Assembly (NCBI GenBank): GCA_002381225.1
Contig: DFSS01000045.1
Coordinates: forward strand, 28,120-75,435
DNA length: 47,316 nucleotides
From: Flavobacteriales bacterium UBA3431
Lineage (GTDB): Bacteria; Bacteroidota; Bacteroidia; Flavobacteriales; Schleiferiaceae
Reading direction: 5' to 3'
Shown here: piece after piece, positions 41,630-47,316 of the stretch
Layout: each line of letters opens with the position of its first letter
Numbering within the stretch: the stretch's first letter is position 1
Program-made: the position numbers and the translations under genes
Notes under the pieces: generated by a model
Database searches by the model: none
Told to the model about the DNA's origin: nothing
What the model saw: the letters and a program-made list of their open reading frames with translations, nothing else

Positions 41630-42946
41630 GTGTCCAGTTTTAAAATTACGGGGGGTCATCGCCTCCGCGGCGATGTGCACCCTCAGGGGGCCAAAAATGA
41701 AGTCCTACAAATTCTGTGTGCCGTCCTTCTTACCGAGGAGACGGTGCGCGTGGCCAATATCCCGGACATCGTGGATGTCAACAAGCTGATCGAAATCCTC
41801 GGGGATTTTGGTGTCGAGGTCACCAAGCATGGCCATGGCGATTACAGCTTCTGCGCCAAGAACGTGGACGTCAATTTTCTTTTTTCTGAGACCTACAAGA
41901 AAAAAGGGGCATCCCTTCGCGGCTCCATCATGCTCGTCGGTCCTTTATTGGCCCGATTTGGCAAGGGCTACATTCCCAAGCCGGGCGGCGATAAAATTGG
42001 ACGACGTCGTCTGGATACCCACTTCTTGGGCTTCATGAAATTGGGTGCCGAATTCAAATATGAAGAGAACTCCCATTTCTATGGCGTCGAGCGCCCTGAA
42101 GGAGGCATGCGCGGAGCCTACATGCTCTTGGATGAGGCGTCTGTGACCGGGACGGCCAATATCGTAATGGCCGCTGTGCTCACCCCCGGCGTCACCACGA
42201 TTTACAATGCAGCCTGTGAGCCCTATTTACAGCAATTGTGCGCTATGCTCGTCCGCATGGGGGCGAAGATTGAAGGCATTGGGTCCAACTTGCTGACTAT
42301 TACCGGTGTCGAACGCCTGGGCGGCACGACACACCGTTGCTTGCCAGATATGATTGAAATTGGTTCATGGATTGGCCTCGCCGCCATGACCCAAAGCGAA
42401 ATCACCATTAAAAACGCGGGGGTGGCCCATCTGGGTGTGATTCCCGAGGTGTTTAAAAAATTGGGCATTCAGCTCGAGATTCAGGGGGACGACATCTACA
42501 TTCCCGCCCAAGAATCCTACGAAATCGGCGCTTACTTGGACGGTTCGATGGTTACGGTGGCCGATGCGCCCTGGCCCGGCTTTACGCCTGACTTGTTGAG
42601 CATAGTACTTGTCACGGCTACCCAAGCCAAGGGATCCGTGTTGATCCACCAAAAGATGTTTGAGAGCCGATTGTTCTTTGTCGACAAATTGATTGATATG
42701 GGCGCCCAAATCATTCTTTGCGATCCCCACCGCGCCACCGTCATTGGTTTAGACCGAAAGGTGCCCCTGCGAGCCACGGTGATGACTTCGCCAGATATTC
42801 GAGCGGGCATCGCCTTGCTTATTGCTGCCCTCACGGCCGAAGGAACCAGCACCATCCACAACATTGAACAAATTGACCGCGGCTACGAGCGCATTGACGA
42901 GCGCCTCCGAGCCCTCGGTGCCCACATTGAACGCATTCCTGCCTAA
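41630..42946 (+). CDS. murA: UDP-N-acetylglucosamine 1-carboxyvinyltransferase, Asp active-site variant
   Basis: This 438-residue enzyme adds enolpyruvate to UDP-GlcNAc, the first committed step of peptidoglycan synthesis. Lys22-Asn23 (GAKNEV) are in place. The mobile loop reads KPGGDKIGRRRLDTH, so the position of E. coli Cys115, the residue alkylated by fosfomycin, is Asp121 here (codon 41990-41992). Cys-to-Asp enzymes of this kind are active and fosfomycin-insensitive in mycobacteria and chlamydiae. The start is GTG at 41630, 12 nt after DUF4290; no ATG precedes the first beta strand. Confidence 0.95.
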   Translation: MSSFKITGGHRLRGDVHPQGAKNEVLQILCAVLLTEETVRVANIPDIVDVNKLIEILGDFGVEVTKHGHGDYSFCAKNVDVNFLFSETYKKKGASLRGSIMLVGPLLARFGKGYIPKPGGDKIGRRRLDTHFLGFMKLGAEFKYEENSHFYGVERPEGGMRGAYMLLDEASVTGTANIVMAAVLTPGVTTIYNAACEPYLQQLCAMLVRMGAKIEGIGSNLLTITGVERLGGTTHRCLPDMIEIGSWIGLAAMTQSEITIKNAGVAHLGVIPEVFKKLGIQLEIQGDDIYIPAQESYEIGAYLDGSMVTVADAPWPGFTPDLLSIVLVTATQAKGSVLIHQKMFESRLFFVDKLIDMGAQIILCDPHRATVIGLDRKVPLRATVMTSPDIRAGIALLIAALTAEGTSTIHNIEQIDRGYERIDERLRALGAHIERIPA

Positions 42947-42958
42947 CTTGCACCCATC

Positions 42959-43507
42959 ATGAAATACACATTCCTTTCCCTCCTTATTGTTTCGAGCCTT
43001 GTTTGGACCGCGGCAACGCCTTCCGAAACGAGCCTCCGCCCGGATATGGCCCTCCAGTTGGCCAATGTCAATGTGGGCGATCAAGCCCCTGAATTGGCGT
43101 ATCAGAATCCCAACGGGGATATCATGAAACTGAGTGACCTCCGCGGCAAAGTGGTTTTGATCGACTTTTGGGCTTCCTGGTGTGGCCCATGCCGGATGGA
43201 AAACCCCAATGTCGTCCGCATTTATACGGAGTACAAAGACAAGAAGTACACGGCGGGAAAAGGATTTGAAATCTATTCGGTGAGTTTGGACCAAGCGAAA
43301 GACCGCTGGGTTCAAGCCATTGAAAAGGATGGCCTTGTTTGGGCCAACCATGTGAGTGACCTACGAGGCTGGAAGGCCCAGGGCGCCGCGCTATATGGTG
43401 TGAATGCCATCCCTATGACATTCTTGGTGGACGGTAATGGCAAGGTGATCGCCAAAGGCCTTCGCGGCGCTCAATTGGAAGCCGCTCTCAAGTCCCTTTT
43501 GAAATAA
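42959..43507 (+). CDS. Exported TlpA/ResA-like thioredoxin-fold protein
   Basis: This 182-residue protein has a signal peptide or N-terminal anchor (about residues 1-20), then a thioredoxin fold with the active site WASWCGPC (Cys75, Cys78) and the cis-proline region IPMTFLVD. An insert of ~25 residues after the first helix and the sequence VGDQAPELAYQNPNGDIMKLSD are typical of TlpA/AhpC-TSA-like periplasmic reductases. It probably keeps envelope cysteines reduced, for example for cytochrome c maturation; the partner is unknown. It starts 12 nt after murA. Confidence 0.9.
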   Translation: MKYTFLSLLIVSSLVWTAATPSETSLRPDMALQLANVNVGDQAPELAYQNPNGDIMKLSDLRGKVVLIDFWASWCGPCRMENPNVVRIYTEYKDKKYTAGKGFEIYSVSLDQAKDRWVQAIEKDGLVWANHVSDLRGWKAQGAALYGVNAIPMTFLVDGNGKVIAKGLRGAQLEAALKSLLK

Positions 43508-43558
43508 TCCCGACAAAAGGTCGCCTGACGCGTCCGACCTGTCTGCTCACTTCCACGC

Positions 43559-43596
43559 AATCTGCCATTCTGACACATCGTGCAGTTTGGCAGATT
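43559..43596. repeat. 9-bp inverted repeat upstream of grpE
   Basis: AATCTGCCA (43559-43567) and TGGCAGATT (43588-43596) are perfect inverted repeats around a 20-nt spacer that can itself form CTG-A-CAC/GTG-CAG pairing. The right arm covers the -24 element of the candidate sigma-54 promoter, so the repeat may be an operator or activator site. Confidence 0.55.
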
Positions 43597-43603
43597 GTTT
43601 GCT
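43587..43603 (+). promoter_or_regulatory. Candidate sigma-54 promoter of grpE-dnaJ
   Basis: TTGGCAG-N5-TTGCT matches the -24/-12 consensus (TTGGCAC-N5-TTGCW) at 11 of the 12 fixed positions compared, with the diagnostic GG-N10-GC spacing (43589-43590, 43601-43602). Transcription would begin near 43613-43615, about 17 nt before the grpE ATG. A weak vegetative box TAGTTTTT (43616-43623) also lies here. Confidence 0.5.
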
Positions 43604-43630
43604 TTGAGGGGAGCATAGTTTTTATCTGAC

Positions 43631-44176
43631 ATGGCCAAAGAATCCACCCCCCACGAACCCCAGGTTCCCGAATCTGAACTCGAGTCTACCGTAGATACGC
43701 CTCCCTCCGAGGAGACGGCTACGGAGACGCCTTCACATGAAGAAGAAATTCAGGCACTGAAAGACCAAAACTTACGCCTCTATGCCGAGTTTGAAAACTT
43801 CCGTCGCCGCAATGCCCGCGAACGTCTGGACTTGATGGCAACGGCCAATGAAAAAGTGCTCAAGTCGGTCCTCCCCATTGTGGACGATTTTGAACGCGCG
43901 CTTAAAAACATTGGAGAGGACTCGCCCGAGCGAGTAGGTATGGAGTTGATCTACACCAAATTGATGAACACCCTCAAAGCGGAGGGCTTGAAAGAAATGG
44001 AATCCACGGTCGGCCACGTGTTTGATGTCGAGACGATGGAAGCCATCACGAACATACCCGCCCCAAGTCCTGATATGGCAGGCAAAGTGGTGGACCAAAT
44101 TGAAAAAGGCTATCTCTTGGGTAGCAAAATCATTCGCTACGCCAAAGTCGTCGTTGCGGACCAACACCCCGCATAA
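43631..44176 (+). CDS. grpE: Nucleotide exchange factor GrpE
   Basis: This 181-residue co-chaperone releases ADP from DnaK. The first ~38 residues are acidic and disordered. A long dimerising helix follows (LKDQNLRLYAEFENFRRRNARE), then the four-helix region (LPIVDDFERALKN) and the beta-wing domain (ESTVGHVFDVETMEAI, GYLLGSKIIRYAKVVVA). It is followed after 2 nt by dnaJ; dnaK is not in the window. Confidence 0.96.
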   Translation: MAKESTPHEPQVPESELESTVDTPPSEETATETPSHEEEIQALKDQNLRLYAEFENFRRRNARERLDLMATANEKVLKSVLPIVDDFERALKNIGEDSPERVGMELIYTKLMNTLKAEGLKEMESTVGHVFDVETMEAITNIPAPSPDMAGKVVDQIEKGYLLGSKIIRYAKVVVADQHPA

Positions 44177-44178
44177 GT

Positions 44179-45291
44179 ATGGCCAAGCGCGATTATTACG
44201 AGGTTTTAGGCGTGAATAAGTCAGCTTCGGCGGACGAAATCAAAAAAGCCTACCGCAAACTAGCCATCCAATACCACCCGGATAAAAACCCGGGAAATGC
44301 GGAAGCAGAGGATAAGTTCAAGGAAGCGGCGGAAGCCTACGAAGTCCTCTCCAACCCCGAGAAAAAACAGAAATACGACCAGTTTGGCCACCAAGCTTTT
44401 GGACCTGGTTCCGGAGGCGGTTTTGGCGGCGGCATGAACATGGACGATATCTTCAGCCACTTTGGAGACATCTTCGGAGGCGGTGGATTCGGTGGTTTTG
44501 GTGGAGGCGGTGGACGAGGTGGCGCAGCACGTGGAGCCAACCTTCGTGTGCGGGTAAAACTCACCCTCGAAGACATCGTAGGAGGGGTCGAAAAGAAAAT
44601 TAAAATTCGCCGCGCCGTTCCTGCAGAGGGATTGACATTTAAAACCTGTACCGTTTGCCAAGGCTCGGGCCAAATTACCCGCGTTCAGAACACAATCTTG
44701 GGCCAGATGCGGACCGCCTCTGCCTGCCATGGGTGCAATGGATCCGGCAAGATGATTGACAAACGTCCAGACGGCGTTGGAGCAGATGGTCTAGAGCGCG
44801 TGGAAGAGGTAGTTAGCGTCAAGATTCCGGCTGGAGTCCAAGATGGTATGCAACTCCGCGTGGGCGGCAAAGGCAACCATGGCCCTGTGGGGGGACCTGC
44901 GGGCGATTTGATTGTTAGCATTGAGGAGGAGGCGCATCCCGAATTGGTGCGCGAAGGACAAAATCTACACTACGACCTGTACCTCTCCTTCCCGGATGTG
45001 GCCTTGGGAACGACGGCTGAAATTCCGACGGTCCAAGGCAAGGCGCGCATGAAAATTGATGCGGGCACGCAAAGTGGAAAGACGCTGCGACTCAAAGGAA
45101 AAGGCTTGCCCAGCGTTGAGGGCTATGGTACGGGTGACTTGTTGGTCCACATTTCGGTCTGGACCCCCAAATCGGTCAGCAGTGAGGAAAAGGCTATGTT
45201 GGAAAAGCTGCAAGAGAGTGCGAATTTCCAACCCAATCCTGGAAAGACGGACAAAGGCTTCTTTGATCGCGTCAAAGACATGTTTCAATAG
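44179..45291 (+). CDS. dnaJ: Chaperone DnaJ with a single zinc centre
   Basis: This 370-residue DnaK co-chaperone has a J domain (residues 4-70) with HPD at 33-35, a Gly/Phe-rich region (about 73-118), a zinc-finger region and C-terminal substrate-binding domains. Type I DnaJ has four CxxCxGxG repeats forming two zinc centres. Here only the middle two survive: Cys157-Cys160 (CTVCQGSG) and Cys183-Cys186 (CHGCNGSG). These form zinc centre II. The first repeat is replaced by RRAVPAEGLTFKT and the fourth by KRPDGVGADGLER. The surrounding SVKIPAGVQDGMQLRV is normal, so this is not a frameshift. Confidence 0.95.
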   Translation: MAKRDYYEVLGVNKSASADEIKKAYRKLAIQYHPDKNPGNAEAEDKFKEAAEAYEVLSNPEKKQKYDQFGHQAFGPGSGGGFGGGMNMDDIFSHFGDIFGGGGFGGFGGGGGRGGAARGANLRVRVKLTLEDIVGGVEKKIKIRRAVPAEGLTFKTCTVCQGSGQITRVQNTILGQMRTASACHGCNGSGKMIDKRPDGVGADGLERVEEVVSVKIPAGVQDGMQLRVGGKGNHGPVGGPAGDLIVSIEEEAHPELVREGQNLHYDLYLSFPDVALGTTAEIPTVQGKARMKIDAGTQSGKTLRLKGKGLPSVEGYGTGDLLVHISVWTPKSVSSEEKAMLEKLQESANFQPNPGKTDKGFFDRVKDMFQ

Positions 45292-45310
45292 ACACCAAGT
45301 TGTCGAAATA

Positions 45311-45343
45311 AAAAAACCCCGGCCTTTTGGACCGGGGTTTTTT
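45311..45343. terminator. Bidirectional intrinsic terminator
   Basis: The stem CCCCGGCC/GGACCGGGG has a TTTT loop and one bulged A, flanked by six A on the left and six T on the right. It serves the convergent dnaJ and PKD/CHU_C genes. Confidence 0.88.
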
Positions 45344-45370
45344 ATGCGCTAAACACGCGGCACGGAGAAT

Positions 45371-47272
45371 CTATCGAACGATGGTCACTGGACCTCCGTA
45401 GCGCAGCTCCTTCCCGCAATGCAGTAAGATGTAGTAGGTGCCCGGAGGCAAAGGATTGCCATTCGGGTTGGTGCCCCCCCAGCTGTCGTCGTACGACTCT
45501 TGGTAGTAGACTTGTCCACCCCAGCGGTTCAAGACGCGCAGGGTGCATTGATCCCCAAAGGTTACCTCGGAGAGATCCAGGACATCATTCATGCCGTCTC
45601 CATTTGGCGTCATGGCGTTTTGAACATTCGAGAGGTCTGGATCCACCTGATCGGGTGAATAGTACACAAACACTGTATCCATTCCCTGGCACCCAACGGA
45701 GTTGGTCACAATCACATAGAACGTGGTGGAGTCCTGGTACGTCCAGGCTTGTGGGTCCTGGCGGCGGTAGTTGTTAAAGTAGACCGGTTTATCCGCGAAC
45801 CAACGGTATGCGGAACCCGCGCTCACATTCAAGTAGGCGGTATCGCCCCGTGCAATCACGGTGTCATTGCCTGCAAAGACGGGTAAAGACCACTGGACCA
45901 CGTCAACAGTGTCGTAGGTGGTGTCCGGACAGGTTTTGGACGAGACAATCAACCGCACTGGATATTTTCCAGGCTGCGACCAACTGACATGGTGGACGGT
46001 ATCCCCCGTGGCTCCGAAGGTGTTTGACAAATTGCCGAAATCCCACGAGAAGGTCGCGTCGTGCGGTGTGGTTCCGTTCGCATAGAACATGAGATCTTGC
46101 GCTTCAAAACAGCTTTGCCCATCGTAGGCGATCACATAGTCCGGGGCATCATAAATATGAAAACTCTCATACACGGTATCCGTACAGACCAATCCGGGAT
46201 TGATGACCAACATGACGGTGTATTCTCCGGTATCCGGATATGTCCAAGAGGGAGAGGGCGAAGAACTGGTATCCTGCGTGGTTGTCGTATCCCCAAAATC
46301 CCATAAGTAGGAAATGGCTCCGGAGGTCTGAGCCTGGAAAGGCATGGTACGACCGCCACAAAGTAGACTTGGCTTCTCAATTTGGGTCAACATGTCTGCC
46401 ACGACATTGCTCACGCAGTTCGTGATATTGAACTGGTAGTCACGACGCACGGTGGACTGTAGGACCCCATTGCGGTACTCGCTCACGCAGATTCCCACCA
46501 CAAATTGCCCCGTTGTATTGGCTGAACCAGTTATGAAGCCCGTGTTAGGATCGATGGTGAGCGCCGGATTCCCTGGGATGGGGCTGCTGCTCGTCTGCGG
46601 TGCGATAAAAGAAATGGCCGAGTATGGGGGCGCAGAGGCCGGATTGGGGGACGCATTTCCGCTCGATCCGCCATTGAGAATATCGCAGAATTCATAGTAC
46701 AGGGAATCCCCGTCGGCATCGGTCGCCGATGCATTGATGTTTTGCTGGTCATTCAGGCAAAGCACAATCGGAGGGACCGTGGTGAATTGGGGAGAATTGT
46801 TGCAATTGTCCATCGACGGGATTTGCACCGTGTAGGTGTTGCCCTTGCCGCTCGCGGAGATATTTGAAATCGTGGCATTGCGGCAGCAACGCTGGTAGGA
46901 AATAGTATATCCACCGACCCGCGCTGGCAGGTTCATCGTATGCACATAGTCCGCATACTCCGTACAGATGTTTGGAGGCGTCGTCAAACAAGGGTTGCCC
47001 GTACCCGCAGGCACCGAAATCGTCGCCCCCTTATTGACCGTGGGATTGTAGAGTTGTGCCCCCGTATTGTCAAAAATGGTGAAGGTCACTGTGTTGTCAA
47101 ATTGGGCCCCGCCGCTATTGCAATCGCGGTAAACCCGTAGACGGATCGTGTAATTGTTGCCACCATTGCAGGTATAGGTGATTTCTCCACCCACCAAGTG
47201 CGCAGCCTGCGCCGAGGGGCTCCAGAAACCCATCCCTAGGACGAGCGCAACAAGCGATAGAAGCCTACGCAT
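45371..47272 (-). CDS. Secreted PKD-domain protein with CHU_C (type B) T9SS sorting domain
   Basis: This 633-residue protein has a signal peptide (residues 1-23, ending SAQAA). An N-terminal cysteine-containing beta domain (about 24-290, HLVGGEITYTCNGGNNYTI, GYTISYQRCCRNATISN, TDADGDSLYYEFCD) follows, then two PKD-like repeats (YLWDFGDTTT at about 325; FSWDFGNLSN at about 410) and an Ig-like segment (about 465-545). It ends in a C-terminal gliding-motility CHU_C domain (about 548-633, MTPNGDGMNDVLDL, VLNRWGGQVYYQ, PPGTYYILLHCG). The last domain marks export and cell-surface attachment by the type IX system. The role may be adhesion or gliding; the ligand is unknown. The ATG shares one base with the stop of the upstream gene. 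Confidence 0.9.
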   Translation of the reverse strand: MRRLLSLVALVLGMGFWSPSAQAAHLVGGEITYTCNGGNNYTIRLRVYRDCNSGGAQFDNTVTFTIFDNTGAQLYNPTVNKGATISVPAGTGNPCLTTPPNICTEYADYVHTMNLPARVGGYTISYQRCCRNATISNISASGKGNTYTVQIPSMDNCNNSPQFTTVPPIVLCLNDQQNINASATDADGDSLYYEFCDILNGGSSGNASPNPASAPPYSAISFIAPQTSSSPIPGNPALTIDPNTGFITGSANTTGQFVVGICVSEYRNGVLQSTVRRDYQFNITNCVSNVVADMLTQIEKPSLLCGGRTMPFQAQTSGAISYLWDFGDTTTTQDTSSSPSPSWTYPDTGEYTVMLVINPGLVCTDTVYESFHIYDAPDYVIAYDGQSCFEAQDLMFYANGTTPHDATFSWDFGNLSNTFGATGDTVHHVSWSQPGKYPVRLIVSSKTCPDTTYDTVDVVQWSLPVFAGNDTVIARGDTAYLNVSAGSAYRWFADKPVYFNNYRRQDPQAWTYQDSTTFYVIVTNSVGCQGMDTVFVYYSPDQVDPDLSNVQNAMTPNGDGMNDVLDLSEVTFGDQCTLRVLNRWGGQVYYQESYDDSWGGTNPNGNPLPPGTYYILLHCGKELRYGGPVTIVR

Positions 47273-47316
47273 TATTCAACCACCTTGATCCACAGTTTGC
47301 CGGAGTACTGACCGTT
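47272..47316 (-). CDS. C-terminal end of an upstream gene (partial)
   Basis: The last 14 codons and stop of a reading frame running in from beyond the window give NGQYSGKLWIKVVE. The stop TAA overlaps the ATG of the PKD/CHU_C gene by one base (TAATG), the same coupling seen in the ribosomal operon. The peptide would suit the last strand of a C-terminal sorting or Ig-like domain, but 14 residues are too few for an assignment. Confidence 0.5.
   Translation of the reverse strand, partial: NGQYSGKLWIKVVE

Noticed and set aside
41623..41630. TATCCCTG just before murA as a -7 box
   Set aside because: It matches the consensus poorly (two of four core TTTG bases changed) and overlaps the GTG start; murA is 12 nt after DUF4290 and is better explained as co-transcribed.
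42944..42951. TAACTTGC before the thioredoxin-like gene as a promoter
   Set aside because: It has two mismatches in the core and overlaps the murA stop codon; not enough to call.
1..47316. Search for CRISPR arrays, insertion sequences, prophage, tRNA and rRNA genes, toxin-antitoxin or defence genes
   Set aside because: No direct repeats with spacers, transposase or integrase motifs, cloverleaf sequences or known defence domains were seen; the window is almost completely filled by recognised core genes.

Overview
This window is a chromosomal housekeeping segment from a member of the Bacteroidota, most likely order Flavobacteriales. The evidence is as follows. The gene order rplQ-carA-eno-gltA follows a merged str/S10/spc/alpha ribosomal operon. 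Many starts sit a few bases after TAnnTTTG-type -7 boxes, and Shine-Dalgarno motifs are generally absent. There is a DUF4290 gene next to murA, and a secreted PKD protein ends in a CHU_C/type B type IX secretion sorting domain. GC content looks mid-50s by eye, high for the order. Family and genus cannot be fixed from the sequence.

Layout. Positions 1-3.2 kb (+) hold a large secreted BNR/VPS10-like beta-propeller protein, which converges on a KAS III gene. KAS III and folE then diverge from a compact symmetrical promoter. A plus-strand block (4.4-13.6 kb) follows: folE, cysS, yidD, lgt, DUF192, sialidase-like, pepE, gpmI, map and a methyltransferase, with many 4-bp ATGA overlaps. From 13.7 to 38.4 kb everything is on the minus strand. 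In transcription order this is the 32-gene operon rpsL...rplQ, then carA-eno-gltA, then rpsA, then a Nif3-family gene and a coiled-coil CdsZ-like gene. From 38.6 kb the plus strand resumes with a UvrD/PcrA helicase, DUF4290, murA, a thioredoxin-like protein, grpE and dnaJ. The last 1.9 kb (-) is the PKD/CHU_C protein plus the last codons of an upstream gene.

How the genes fit together. The centre is the translation and transcription core: 28 ribosomal proteins, EF-G, IF-1, SecY and RNA polymerase alpha. It is flanked by central carbon metabolism (enolase, citrate synthase, phosphoglycerate mutase), envelope biogenesis (Lgt, YidD, MurA), protein maturation and folding (Map, GrpE, DnaJ) and repair (UvrD).

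No mobile element, CRISPR array, tRNA or rRNA was seen, and no obviously new multi-gene system. The points worth a second look are regulatory and evolutionary: a mirror-image divergent leaderless promoter (folE/KAS III); an interlocked terminator/promoter with alternative RNA pairings upstream of rpsA; a well-spaced sigma-54-like promoter upstream of grpE-dnaJ; loss of structural zinc-ligand cysteines in several proteins; a mitochondrial-type citrate synthase; and a Cys-to-Asp MurA active-site change.
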